DNA of 64,000 bases, taken from Ruminococcus sp. Its GTDB lineage: Bacteria; Bacillota; Clostridia; Lachnospirales; Lachnospiraceae. Shown piece by piece: positions 27,586-36,169 of this stretch. Made by a program: the position numbers and the translations under genes. Position 1 is the first letter of the stretch. Each line of letters opens with the position of its first letter. The stretch is from NCBI GenBank assembly GCA_020024635.1, contig JAHHTL010000001.1, positions 32,170 through 96,169 of the forward strand. Reading direction: 5' to 3'. Under the pieces are notes generated by a model. It made no database searches. It had not been told where the DNA came from and saw only the letters and a list, made by a program, of their open reading frames with translations.

Positions 27586-27603
27586 ATGTGAAATTTTGAA
27601 ATC

Positions 27604-27632
27604 TTGTAGTAACGTATATTATGTGATACACT
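27604..27632 (+). promoter_or_regulatory. Promoter of rpiB
   Basis: TTGTAG (27604-27609), 17-base spacer, TACACT (27627-27632) with an extended TG at 27624-27625. Confidence 0.5.
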
Positions 27633-27675
27633 TAATTAGATGATATAGAATTACTTATAGAAAGGGTTAGTTAAG

Positions 27676-28122
27676 ATGAAAATTGGAATTGGTAATGATC
27701 ATTCAGCGCTAGAATTAAAGGCTGAAATTATCGAACTTTTAAAGGAAAAAGGACATGAAGTGGTAGACTATGGAACCTATACAACAGACAGTTGTGATTA
27801 TCCAATGTATGGAGAAAAAGTTGGCCGTGCAGTCGCATCGGGGGAAGTAGAACAAGGAATTCTTATTTGTGGAACAGGACTTGGTATATCTCTTGCGGCA
27901 AATAAAGTGAAAGGCGTTCGTGCCGCAGTTTGTAGTGAACCATATACAGCAAAAATGGCAAGACAGCACAATAATTGTAACATTCTTGCATTTGGAGCAA
28001 GAGTTGTTGGAGCAGAACTTGCAAAAATGATTGTGGAAACATGGCTTAACACGGAATTTGAAGGCGGACGTCACGAAAGACGTGTGGATATGATTATGGA
28101 AATAGAAAAAAATAGAGAGTAA
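27676..28122 (+). CDS. rpiB: Ribose 5-phosphate isomerase B (RpiB/LacAB family)
   Basis: Interconverts ribose 5-phosphate and ribulose 5-phosphate in the pentose phosphate pathway. The 148-residue product has the phosphate-site start IGIGNDHSALELK, the catalytic-Cys loop GILICGTGLGISLAANK, VRAAVCSEPYTAKMARQHNN and a C-terminal RRVDMI. LacAB-type sugar isomerases share the fold, but no tagatose or lactose genes are nearby, so RpiB is preferred. AAAGGG precedes the ATG. Confidence 0.9.
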   Translation: MKIGIGNDHSALELKAEIIELLKEKGHEVVDYGTYTTDSCDYPMYGEKVGRAVASGEVEQGILICGTGLGISLAANKVKGVRAAVCSEPYTAKMARQHNNCNILAFGARVVGAELAKMIVETWLNTEFEGGRHERRVDMIMEIEKNRE

Positions 28123-28132
28123 ATTATCAGAA

Positions 28133-28161
28133 GTGGAGTGTATCAAGGCAATACACTCCAC
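28133..28161. terminator. Hairpin between rpiB and the HAD gene
   Basis: Perfect 10-bp stem GTGGAGTGTA/TACACTCCAC between converging genes. It has no good T run on either side, so its terminator strength is uncertain. Confidence 0.5.
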
Positions 28162-28167
28162 AATAAT

Positions 28168-28959
28168 TTATAGATCTTCTAAAATCTTTTCTAAAATATA
28201 TTCTACTCGTTCTGTTTGATAGGCAGCATATTTTTCGACACCTGGGGCGCAAGTTTTCATGGCATAGCTGTGTTTTACAGACTGAAGCATTTCAAGATCA
28301 TTATACTGATCGCCAAATGCCATACATTCATCAGGTGTAACATGAAAAAGATCCATATAAGCAGATAACGCAGTTCCTTTGTTAGATCCGGGCGCTATAA
28401 AATCAATCCAAATATTCCCGGAAGTAACAATCTTTATTTCGTCTTTGAAAAGTTCACGCAGTTTGTGTAGGTAATCCATAAAGTCCTCATCGGATTCTGT
28501 CATATTGCAGATTGCAATTTTAAGAATAGGGCCTGTAATAGTACGTATGTCATTGACTACCTCTGTTGTGTTTTTCATGACATCTTTTATAAGATGAACG
28601 TAATCAGGATTACGCCCTTCGATGAAGCAAGATTGCTGTTGAGAAACTACGATTTCAAAACGGTTGTCCCTTTTGATTTCATTGATGATTCTCTTGCAAA
28701 GCTCAGGAGCAATGGTAGTGCGAGAAATTACGTTTCCCTGATGCACACAGATGGATCCATTTTCAGCAATGTAAGAGATTTCATTATGAACAGACGCAAA
28801 AACTTGAGTTAAGTTGTCGTACTGCCTTCCACTTGCTGCGATAAAATGAATTCCTTTTTTTGTAATCTCACGTATTAAGGAAAGCGTATGTGAAGACAGT
28901 TCCTGTGCGTGGTCTTGCAACAAGGTACCGTCTAAATCACTTGCGATAAGTTTAATCAT
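28168..28959 (-). CDS. Cof-type HAD-family phosphatase
   Basis: Predicted cytosolic hydrolase of small phosphorylated molecules; the substrate cannot be told. The 263-residue protein has HAD motif I IASDLDGTLLQD at the N-terminus, motif II-like HFIAASGRQY, a cap domain in the middle, and motif III/IV GSNKGTALSAYMD with CMAFGDQYNDLEML near the C-terminus, followed by the usual AMKTCAPGVEKYA stretch. The start chosen is the ATG at 28959, after GGAGG; an in-frame ATG at 28971 sits upstream of it. Confidence 0.9.
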   Translation of the reverse strand: MIKLIASDLDGTLLQDHAQELSSHTLSLIREITKKGIHFIAASGRQYDNLTQVFASVHNEISYIAENGSICVHQGNVISRTTIAPELCKRIINEIKRDNRFEIVVSQQQSCFIEGRNPDYVHLIKDVMKNTTEVVNDIRTITGPILKIAICNMTESDEDFMDYLHKLRELFKDEIKIVTSGNIWIDFIAPGSNKGTALSAYMDLFHVTPDECMAFGDQYNDLEMLQSVKHSYAMKTCAPGVEKYAAYQTERVEYILEKILEDL

Positions 28960-29078
28960 AATTACCTCCATATAAAATAATTCTTTCTTATTCTAACATT
29001 AATGTAGGAGGAATGTACAGAGCTGTTAAAGAAAAGTTACAAAAATATTTCAAAAATCTAAAAAAAACATAAAAATGG

Positions 29079-29107
29079 TTGTAACTAGAAAAAAAAAATA
29101 ATATAAT
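29079..29107 (+). promoter_or_regulatory. Promoter of glmM
   Basis: TTGTAA (29079-29084), 17-base A-rich spacer, TATAAT (29102-29107). Confidence 0.65.
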
Positions 29108-29179
29108 GAGAACGTATTTTTGTAAGCAAAATATGTAAATTCATAGGAATAGATCAAGGAAAAGGATGGATGAATAATT

Positions 29180-30523
29180 ATGGGAAAATATTTTGGAACA
29201 GATGGATTCCGTGGAGAAGCAAATGTTGTTCTTACTGTAGAGCATGCTTTTAAAGTAGGCCGTTATTTAGGTTGGTATTTTGGAAAAGATCATAAAGCAA
29301 AAGTAGCAATTGGAAAGGATACTAGAAGAAGTAGTTATATGTTTGAATATGCTCTAGCAGCAGGTCTTACAGCTTCAGGAGCAGATGCATATCTTTTGCA
29401 TGTAACAACAACACCGAGTGTATCTTATGTAGTAAGAACGGAAGAGTTTGATTGTGGAATTATGATTTCAGCAAGTCACAATCCATTTTACGATAATGGA
29501 ATAAAAGTTATAAACGGAGAGGGACGTAAATTAAGTGCAGATGTTGAAGGATTGATCGAGGAATACATTGATGGTAATACAGATGAAATTCCACTTGCGA
29601 AGAAAGAAAATATTGGACGCACTATTGATTATGCGGCAGGAAGAAATCGCTATATCGGACATTTGATTTCACTTGCGACACGTTCATTTAAAGATAAAAG
29701 AATTGGGCTTGACTGTGCAAATGGTAGTTCATCCACAATTGCGAAAAGTGTATTTGATGCATTAGGAGCAAAGACGTATGTGATAAATAATAATCCAGAT
29801 GGAACCAATATTAACACCAATTGCGGTTCAACACATATTGAAGTTCTTCAGAAATATGTTTTGGAGAAAGGTCTGGATGTTGGATTTGCATATGATGGAG
29901 ATGCAGATAGATGTATCGCAGTAGATGATCAAGGACATGTAGTGGACGGAGATCTTATCTTATATGTATGTGGAAAATACCTTATGGAGAGTGGAAGATT
30001 AAAGGATAATACAATTGTTACAACAGTAATGTCAAATCTTGGTCTTTACAAAGCTTGTGATAAGATTGGAATGAAATATGAACAGACAGCAGTGGGAGAC
30101 AAATACGTTGCAGAAAACATGGCTACTAACGGGTATGGACTAGGTGGTGAACAGTCTGGACATATCATATTTAGCAAATATGCAACAACAGGAGATGGAA
30201 TCTTGACTTCTCTTATGGTAATGGAAACCATTATGGAGACAAAACAGAGCTTATCAAAACTTTGTGAGGAAGTAAAGATTTTCCCACAGACTTTAAAAAA
30301 TGTACGTGTAATAGATAAGAAAACGGCAAGAGAGAATCCAATGGTACAAAAAGCAGTACAGGAAGTTACAGATGCACTTGGAAGTGATGGAAGAATCCTT
30401 GTAAGAGAAAGTGGTACCGAGCCGGTTATCCGTGTTATGATTGAAGCGTCTACAGATGAAATTTGCGAAGAATATGCAAATAAGGTAGTAGAGGTGTTAA
30501 AAGCGGAGAACTTGACAATTTAG
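29180..30523 (+). CDS. glmM: Phosphoglucosamine mutase
   Basis: Converts glucosamine 6-phosphate to glucosamine 1-phosphate for UDP-GlcNAc and the cell wall. The 447-residue protein has the N-terminal KYFGTDGFRGEAN, the active-site serine loop MISASHNPFYDNGIKV (Ser99), the metal loop YDGDADRCI (about 236-244) and the C-terminal phosphate-binding RESGTEPVIRVMIE. It stands alone with a promoter and terminator of its own. The ribosome binding site (GGATGG) is weak. Confidence 0.95.
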   Translation: MGKYFGTDGFRGEANVVLTVEHAFKVGRYLGWYFGKDHKAKVAIGKDTRRSSYMFEYALAAGLTASGADAYLLHVTTTPSVSYVVRTEEFDCGIMISASHNPFYDNGIKVINGEGRKLSADVEGLIEEYIDGNTDEIPLAKKENIGRTIDYAAGRNRYIGHLISLATRSFKDKRIGLDCANGSSSTIAKSVFDALGAKTYVINNNPDGTNINTNCGSTHIEVLQKYVLEKGLDVGFAYDGDADRCIAVDDQGHVVDGDLILYVCGKYLMESGRLKDNTIVTTVMSNLGLYKACDKIGMKYEQTAVGDKYVAENMATNGYGLGGEQSGHIIFSKYATTGDGILTSLMVMETIMETKQSLSKLCEEVKIFPQTLKNVRVIDKKTARENPMVQKAVQEVTDALGSDGRILVRESGTEPVIRVMIEASTDEICEEYANKVVEVLKAENLTI

Positions 30524-30533
30524 TAATCATGAA

Positions 30534-30569
30534 AATCGCCCAGATCTTGATTGATCTGAGCGTTTTTTC
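30534..30569 (+). terminator. Terminator after glmM
   Basis: Stem around CCAGATC-TTGATT-GATCTGAG with flanking CGC/GCG pairs, followed by six T. Confidence 0.85.
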
Positions 30570-30661
30570 TATTGCGAAGAAAATCAAGAAGATCGTCACA
30601 ATCAAGAAGAGGAGACTGTGAATCTGACTTGATAACACTAAAAAACACATTGCCCATGTAG

Positions 30662-31429
30662 CTAGGACTGATGAATAAGCAGCGTTGGGTAACCTGCAAA
30701 TTTTAATTTTTGCTCCATGGAAACAGCATCCTCTAAGGTATGGAAACTTCCAACATATACACGAAAATATCCATCGGATTGTATCAGTTTTGCTGGAAAA
30801 CCTTGGTCGAGCAATTCGTTTAAAAACCGTTTTGCAAAAACAGGATTTTTGAAGGAACCAACCTGTATAGAATATCCGGGAGCAGAAATAAGATGATCTG
30901 TTTCCAGAACATCAAGAAGTCCAGAAGCGATAGCCTGTGCAATTTCGTTAAAATTTTCATCGAACAGAAGATTATCGGTATCAGAGTTTATGAAACCGAC
31001 TTCTACAAGTACGGCAGGCATTTTTGTTTTCCGTAACACAACAAGGTTCGGACGAGCTTTTACACCAAGATTAACAAAACCAATCCCTTCGAGCAACTGG
31101 TTGATTTCTTCTGCAACTTGAAGCTTAATGCCAGATAGACTATAGACAAGAGACTCCACTCCGGAAACCATATTATCCGTTTCAAAAGAATTGCGATGGA
31201 TAGAAAGGAAAAAATCAACACCGGCAGTGTTTGCTTCAAGTGCTTTTTGATAAGGGGATTCATAGACATCCGTTGTTCTTGTGTATTCCACATTTACACC
31301 AGAGTTTTGCAAAATATCACCAATAGCAAGTACAAGGCGCAATGTATCATCTTTTTCTTGTCGGCCATTGTAAATTGCACCGGGATCACGGCCTCCATGT
31401 CCTGCGTCGAGCATGATAGAATATGGCAT
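30662..31429 (-). CDS. N-acetylmuramoyl-L-alanine amidase with SPOR domain (CwlC-like)
   Basis: Cleaves the amide bond between MurNAc and the stem peptide. The Amidase_3 domain (about 1-175) keeps the zinc-site pattern: DAGHGGRDPG, a downstream Glu region, SIHRNS, and VEVGFINSDTDN with the catalytic Glu. A SPOR domain follows (about 183-252, YSIQVGSFKNPVFAKRF and YFRVYVGSFHTLEDA). There is no signal peptide or membrane segment. This layout and the 255-residue length resemble B. subtilis CwlC, a mother-cell lysis enzyme; that role is inference. The start is the ATG at 31429, with AAAGGA about 12 bases upstream; a TTG at 31450 would add seven residues. Confidence 0.85.
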   Translation of the reverse strand: MPYSIMLDAGHGGRDPGAIYNGRQEKDDTLRLVLAIGDILQNSGVNVEYTRTTDVYESPYQKALEANTAGVDFFLSIHRNSFETDNMVSGVESLVYSLSGIKLQVAEEINQLLEGIGFVNLGVKARPNLVVLRKTKMPAVLVEVGFINSDTDNLLFDENFNEIAQAIASGLLDVLETDHLISAPGYSIQVGSFKNPVFAKRFLNELLDQGFPAKLIQSDGYFRVYVGSFHTLEDAVSMEQKLKFAGYPTLLIHQS

Positions 31430-31463
31430 AGGATGAAACAATCCTTTCAAAAAACATTTGTAT

Positions 31464-31492
31464 ATTATATGCAGAAAAAGAAAAAAAGTAAA
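31464..31492 (-). promoter_or_regulatory. Candidate promoter of the amidase gene
   Basis: Minus strand: TTTACT (31487-31492), 17-base spacer, TATAAT (31464-31469). It overlaps the T run of the preceding terminator. Confidence 0.5.
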
Positions 31493-31525
31493 AGCATCTT
31501 AGAAAATTTGAACTAAGATGCTTTT
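31475..31525 (-). terminator. Terminator of the CNNM/CBS gene
   Basis: Perfect 13-bp stem (31490-31502 with 31513-31525), followed on the minus strand by a long T-rich run down to about 31475. Confidence 0.9.
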
Positions 31526-31530
31526 GCTTA

Positions 31531-32871
31531 CTATGCTTTTATATTACTTTTATTGTTAGTTTCAGAATGATGATCAGAAGAATCGGATGTATTAGGTACT
31601 TCCTTTGTTTTTAAAAGAATTTCAGGAAGATAGACATGCACGTTTTCAACTCTATTTTTATCAAGTGTTTCAACGATAAGGCGAATGCCGGATTCCACAA
31701 CAACTTCATCACCTACTTCTGGGAGACGATCAAGGTGTTCGATGATAAATCCTCCCAAAGAATCATAATCTTCAGATTCAAGTTCCGTACCTAAACGGTC
31801 ATTTACATCATCAAGACTCATAGAACCTTCAATGATATATTCGTTAGGTTTTAATTTCTTTAGACATTCTTCTTCATTTTCATCATATTCATCATGGATT
31901 TCACCGACGATTTCTTCGAGAATATCTTCCAAAGTGATAAGTCCTGCGGTTTCTCCATATTCATCAAGTACGATGGCAATATTAAAAGAGGTGTCGCGCA
32001 TTTCCACGAGAAGTTCTGAAATGTTTTTATATTCATAAGTAAAATATGCGTCACGAAGAATATCTCTGATACAAAAATGCTCTTTGTTTTCAAATAAGAG
32101 CAAGTCCTTCATGTTAATTGTACCGATTACATTGTCAGTTGTCCCTTCGTAAACAGGAAGTCTTGTGAATTTATCTCTTTTAAATAATTCAATTAATTCA
32201 TTATAAGAACTGTTCACATCAGCAAAAGTTACATTTACGCGTGGTACCATTACATCTTTTGCGCGGGCATCTCCAAGATCGAATACATTGTAGATCATTT
32301 CTTTTTCCTCAGATTCGATGATTCCGTCTTCGTGGCTTACATCAACGATTGTACGAAGTTCATCTTCTGTCATGGCGTCGCTTTTGACATTTGGATCAAT
32401 GCGCAACAAGAAAAGAAGAGATCTGGAAATTAGGTTTATGACAAAAATAAAAGGTGTCATAATGACCATGAAGAATCGTATAATCCTTATATAAGAGAGA
32501 GAAAGCTTTTCTGCATTAAGTGTAGCTACACTTTTTGGAGTAATCTCTCCAAAGACAAGGATCAGGATTGTCAAAAGAGCTGTAACGATACTAACCATAT
32601 AACCACCAAAGCCATATGCTAGAGTTGCTGCTAATGATGAAGCAGAAATATTAACGATGTTGTTACCAATTAATATTGCACTAAGCATCTTGTGTGAATG
32701 ATGTTCTGTTACATCCAACACTAGCTGTGCACGTTTGTTTCCATCCTCTGCAAGAGAACGCATCCGGATTTTATTTACCGTTGTAAGAGCTGTCTCCGCA
32801 GACGAAAAAAATCCAGATAGTGCCAATAGAACGATTAATATAAAAATTTGTATGGCGTCACTCGAGTCCAA
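31531..32871 (-). CDS. CNNM/CBS-domain membrane protein (HlyC/CorC family)
   Basis: Family members export magnesium or other divalent cations, although older annotations call them hemolysins. The protein of about 446 residues has a transmembrane CNNM domain (about 5-165, with LSGFFSSAETALTTVNKIRM and ILVFGEITPKSVATLNAEK), then two CBS motifs (MVPRVNVTFADVNSSYNELI and ELLVEMRDTSFNIAIVLDEY). A C-terminal CorC_HlyC domain follows (YIIEGSMSLDDVNDRLG). The likely start is the TTG at 32871, 11 bases after GGAG. A GTG at 32883 would touch the ribosome binding site and is less likely. Confidence 0.88.
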   Translation of the reverse strand: MDSSDAIQIFILIVLLALSGFFSSAETALTTVNKIRMRSLAEDGNKRAQLVLDVTEHHSHKMLSAILIGNNIVNISASSLAATLAYGFGGYMVSIVTALLTILILVFGEITPKSVATLNAEKLSLSYIRIIRFFMVIMTPFIFVINLISRSLLFLLRIDPNVKSDAMTEDELRTIVDVSHEDGIIESEEKEMIYNVFDLGDARAKDVMVPRVNVTFADVNSSYNELIELFKRDKFTRLPVYEGTTDNVIGTINMKDLLLFENKEHFCIRDILRDAYFTYEYKNISELLVEMRDTSFNIAIVLDEYGETAGLITLEDILEEIVGEIHDEYDENEEECLKKLKPNEYIIEGSMSLDDVNDRLGTELESEDYDSLGGFIIEHLDRLPEVGDEVVVESGIRLIVETLDKNRVENVHVYLPEILLKTKEVPNTSDSSDHHSETNNKSNIKA

Positions 32872-32916
32872 TGATCTGTTCACTCCTTTAAAATAAAATT
32901 TTGTTTAGACCTAATT

Positions 32917-32945
32917 ACTATACATCATTTAGAAGGATTTTGCAA
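32917..32945 (-). promoter_or_regulatory. Promoter of the CNNM/CBS gene
   Basis: Minus strand: TTGCAA (32940-32945), 17-base spacer, TATAGT (32917-32922). Confidence 0.6.
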
Positions 32946-32997
32946 TAGACAGCTGTGTGAAGTGTCGTTCATAAGGTAGATAGTTGTAGGGATAAGG

Positions 32998-33026
32998 TTG
33001 AATTTGATGATAGGATGTTGTATGAT
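32998..33026 (+). promoter_or_regulatory. Promoter of murB-rapZ-whiA-crh
   Basis: TTGAAT (32998-33003), 17-base spacer, TATGAT (33021-33026). Confidence 0.5.
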
Positions 33027-33058
33027 TGGAAATAATAGAAATAGATTGGAGAATCGAT

Positions 33059-33964
33059 ATGGAAATATTGAAAGAATTATCTCTTATACTAGATGAGAAA
33101 AATATTTATATAAATGAAATGATGAGCAAACATACCACATTCCGTATTGGAGGACCGGCAGATTTTTTTGTAACTCCAGAGAAAGTGGAAGAAGTTTGTA
33201 ACATTGTCAAACTGTGCAAAGAACAAAGCATTCCCTATTATATTGTAGGAAATGGAAGTAACCTACTCGTTGGTGACAAAGGATACAGAGGAGTTATGAT
33301 TTCACTATATAAAAATATGGATGAGATTAGAAACGAAGGCAATCATATCTATGCACAGGCTGGAGCCCTACTTTCCAAAATTGGAGCACAAGCATGTGCG
33401 TTGGGACTTACAGGATTTGAATTTGCAGCAGGAATTCCGGGAACTCTTGGTGGAGCAGTTATGATGAATGCCGGAGCTTATGGCGGTGAAATGAAGCATA
33501 TTTTAGAAAGCGCTACGGTATTAACGGAAGAAGGAGAGGTAAAGACACTCTCTGTAGAGGATCTGCAATTGGGATATCGAACAAGTATTATAGGGAAAAA
33601 GAATTACGTTGTGCTAGAAGCTGCTATTCGCCTGGAAAAGGGGGAAGAAAGTCAAATTCGTGCATATATGAACGAGTTAAAAGAGAAAAGAGTCACAAAG
33701 CAGCCACTGGCATTTCCAAGTGCAGGCAGTACGTTTAAACGTCCAGAGGGATATTTTGCAGGACAGCTGATTGATGAGGCTGGACTTAGAGGATTTCGTG
33801 TCGGAGGAGCACAAGTTTCAGAGAAACATTGTGGATTTGTCATTAGCAACAAAGATGCTACGGCATCTGAAGTTGTAGAACTGATCAAACAGGTATCAGA
33901 TAGGGTGGAAGAAATGACAGGGATTCGACTAGAACCAGAAGTGAAGATGATAGGAGAATTTTAA
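33059..33964 (+). CDS. murB: UDP-N-acetylenolpyruvoylglucosamine reductase
   Basis: FAD enzyme that makes UDP-MurNAc. The 301-residue product has the FAD-binding stretches TTFRIGGPADFFVTPE and NGSNLLVGDKGYRG, FEFAAGIPGTLGGAVMMNAG, the YRTSIIG region, the active-site Ser in FPSAGSTFKRPEG and a C-terminal EPEVKMIG. The ATG at 33059 follows GGAG by eight bases. An in-frame ATG at 33026 lies inside the promoter and is rejected. rapZ begins two bases after its stop, so the four genes to crh form one operon. Confidence 0.94.
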   Translation: MEILKELSLILDEKNIYINEMMSKHTTFRIGGPADFFVTPEKVEEVCNIVKLCKEQSIPYYIVGNGSNLLVGDKGYRGVMISLYKNMDEIRNEGNHIYAQAGALLSKIGAQACALGLTGFEFAAGIPGTLGGAVMMNAGAYGGEMKHILESATVLTEEGEVKTLSVEDLQLGYRTSIIGKKNYVVLEAAIRLEKGEESQIRAYMNELKEKRVTKQPLAFPSAGSTFKRPEGYFAGQLIDEAGLRGFRVGGAQVSEKHCGFVISNKDATASEVVELIKQVSDRVEEMTGIRLEPEVKMIGEF

Positions 33965-33965
33965 A

Positions 33966-34844
33966 ATGAGATTTGTAATCGTAACAGGAATGTCAGGGGC
34001 AGGAAAGTCAACAGCACTTAAAATGTTAGAGGATATGGGATATTTCTGTGTAGATAATCTCCCAATTCCGTTGATGTCAAAGTTTGCGGAAATGCTTACA
34101 GTACCAGATTCAGAGATTAATAATGTTGCACTTGGAATCGACATTAGAGGGGGACAGGCGTTTACCAATCTTGAAAAAAAGTTAGAAGAAATCAAAGCAC
34201 TTGGCGTAAAATATGAAATTCTTTTTCTAGATGCGAAAGATAATGTGCTAGTAAAAAGATATAAAGAAACAAGGAGACAGCACCCTCTTGGAGGAGAGGG
34301 AAGGATTGACCTAGGAATTGCAAAAGAAAGAGAAGCGATTCGGTTCTTAAAAGTGCAGGCAAAGTATATACTTGATACAAGCAAGATGCTTACAAGAGAA
34401 TTAAAATGCGAATTGACAAAGATTTTCGTACAAGGGAAAGCATTTAAAAATCTCTATATTACAGTGATGTCATTCGGATTTAAATATGGAATTCCGCAAG
34501 ATGCTGACTTGGTATTTGATGTGCGTTTTCTTCCAAATCCATATTATATAGAAGAATTAAAGGAAAAAACAGGGAACGATACTCAAGTCAAAGATTATGT
34601 TATGGAGAATGAGCGAACACAAGAATTTGTTGTAAAGCTTCATGACATGATGGAGTTTTTGATTCCCAATTATATTTTGGAAGGAAAAAATCAATTAGTG
34701 ATTGCCGTAGGATGTACGGGAGGAAAACATCGATCTGTAACATTGGCAAATGAATTGTATCAGTTTTTAAGTGAAAAAGAAAATTATGGAGTAAGAATTG
34801 AGCACAGAGATATTCGGAAAGATGCAATTACAAAAGCAAAGTAA
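33966..34844 (+). CDS. rapZ: RNase adapter / nucleotide-binding protein RapZ (YvcJ)
   Basis: P-loop protein. In E. coli RapZ guides RNase E to the small RNA GlmZ to control glucosamine 6-phosphate; in Firmicutes the role is less clear. The 292-residue product has Walker A GMSGAGKS (8-15), DNLPIPLM, an ADLVFDVRFLPNPYYIEELK segment and the C-terminal GCTGGKHRSVTLANEL. AGGAG overlaps the end of murB. The order murB-rapZ-whiA-crh matches Bacillus except that yvcK is missing between rapZ and whiA. Confidence 0.93.
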   Translation: MRFVIVTGMSGAGKSTALKMLEDMGYFCVDNLPIPLMSKFAEMLTVPDSEINNVALGIDIRGGQAFTNLEKKLEEIKALGVKYEILFLDAKDNVLVKRYKETRRQHPLGGEGRIDLGIAKEREAIRFLKVQAKYILDTSKMLTRELKCELTKIFVQGKAFKNLYITVMSFGFKYGIPQDADLVFDVRFLPNPYYIEELKEKTGNDTQVKDYVMENERTQEFVVKLHDMMEFLIPNYILEGKNQLVIAVGCTGGKHRSVTLANELYQFLSEKENYGVRIEHRDIRKDAITKAK

Positions 34845-34856
34845 AAGGAGCGTTCT

Positions 34857-35816
34857 ATGTCATTTTCATTGGAGGTAAAAGAAGAACTTTCGACACAGTG
34901 GAATCGAGCACGACATTGTCAAATTGCAGAATTATCTGCACTCTTAAGTATATGTGGGTTTATATCAATTGATAGTCGATCCTGTTATAAGATCAGGATT
35001 CATTCTGAAAATCCGGCTGTTGCAAGAAAGTGCTTTACTTTGTTGACAAAAACCTTTAATATAGAAGTTGATGTGTCTGTTCGTAGAAACATCTTAAAAA
35101 AAAGTGCTTCATATATAATTATAGTGAAAAAGCATGAAGATGCAATTCGCATCCTTCAGGCGACAAAGCTTATAAAAGAACATCATTCAGAGTTTGAAGA
35201 AGTTCAAATCGTGAATCCCATTATTTTGCAGCAAAATTGTTGCAAGAGAGCATTTTTAAGAGGAGCATTTCTATCGGCGGGGTCAATGAGTGATCCAAGT
35301 AAATCTTACCATCTAGAGATTGTTTGTTCTTCAGAAAAAATGGCGAAACAGATTCAAACGCTAATCTGTGGATTTTCGATGGATGCAAAGACTGTTCGAA
35401 GGAAAAGATCTTATGTTGTCTATTTAAAAGAAGGAGCTCAGATTGTTGATGTTTTAAACATTATGGGAGCACATGTGGCATTAATGGAACTGGAAAATGT
35501 ACGGATTCTGAAAGAAATGCGTAATTCAGTCAATCGTAAAGTTAATTGTGAAACTGCTAACATTAATAAAACCGTATCGGCCGCCGTTAGACAGTTAGAG
35601 GATATTACATATCTTCGGGATACGATAGGATTCAGCAAATTGCCAGAAGGACTAGAAGAAGTTGCCCTTGCGCGGCTTATGAATCCGGAGGCTACGTTGA
35701 AGGAGTTAGGTGAACTATTGACACCTCCGGTTGGAAAATCAGGAGTAAATCACCGTTTGAGAAAGTTAAGTGAGATGGCTGACAAAGTCAGAACAGAACA
35801 AGGAGGATTATTATGA
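34857..35816 (+). CDS. whiA: DNA-binding protein WhiA
   Basis: Conserved Gram-positive regulator linked to cell division and sporulation. The 319-residue protein has an N-terminal domain related to LAGLIDADG homing endonucleases (SFSLEVKEELSTQW, then FLRGAFLSAGSMSDPSKSYH near 140-160). The C-terminal helix-turn-helix region runs from VNCETANINKTVSAAVRQLE to LLTPPVGKSGVNHRLRKL. AAAAGGAG lies upstream of the ATG. Its stop overlaps the next start by four bases. Confidence 0.94.
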   Translation: MSFSLEVKEELSTQWNRARHCQIAELSALLSICGFISIDSRSCYKIRIHSENPAVARKCFTLLTKTFNIEVDVSVRRNILKKSASYIIIVKKHEDAIRILQATKLIKEHHSEFEEVQIVNPIILQQNCCKRAFLRGAFLSAGSMSDPSKSYHLEIVCSSEKMAKQIQTLICGFSMDAKTVRRKRSYVVYLKEGAQIVDVLNIMGAHVALMELENVRILKEMRNSVNRKVNCETANINKTVSAAVRQLEDITYLRDTIGFSKLPEGLEEVALARLMNPEATLKELGELLTPPVGKSGVNHRLRKLSEMADKVRTEQGGLL

Positions 35817-36073
35817 TCGAGACACCTGTTGTAGTAATGCAGAAAAAAGGAATGGATGGAAGACCAATCGCACTGTTGGTGCAGGAGGCAAGCCAGTATG
35901 CTTGTAAAATCAATATTCATGTTGGTGAAAAGAGAATCAATGCAAAGAGTATCATGGGGATGATGAGTCTGAATTTTACAGAAGGACAGGAATTTACTGT
36001 AGTTACAGATGGTGAGGATGAAGAGAAAGCAGCAGAAGGAATTAAGATGTTTTTTGCCAATGCAAAATTATAA
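35813..36073 (+). CDS. crh: Crh-like HPr paralogue lacking the active histidine
   Basis: HPr-fold protein of 86 residues. The PTS phosphorylation motif GLHARP reads GMDGRP here, so His15 is replaced by Asp15, while the regulatory Ser46 is kept at exactly position 46 (NAKSIMGMMSL). It cannot carry a PTS phosphate on residue 15, but could be phosphorylated at Ser46 by HPr kinase and act as a CcpA cofactor. This is how Bacillus Crh (Gln15) works. Its place right after whiA matches crh in Bacillus. The gene starts inside the whiA stop codon. Confidence 0.85.
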   Translation: MIETPVVVMQKKGMDGRPIALLVQEASQYACKINIHVGEKRINAKSIMGMMSLNFTEGQEFTVVTDGEDEEKAAEGIKMFFANAKL

Positions 36074-36169
36074 GTGCTGTTTTATAATCTGATTATGTGA
36101 TGTTTGGGGCTGTACAAGGGGATAGTATGGCTCTTTTTCTTTTAAAGTGCAGTAAGGAGAATCGAACAA

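Noticed and set aside
36074..36169. Possible terminator or promoter after crh
   Set aside because: No stem with a T run and no well-spaced promoter boxes were found; read-through into the lipid kinase gene is as likely.
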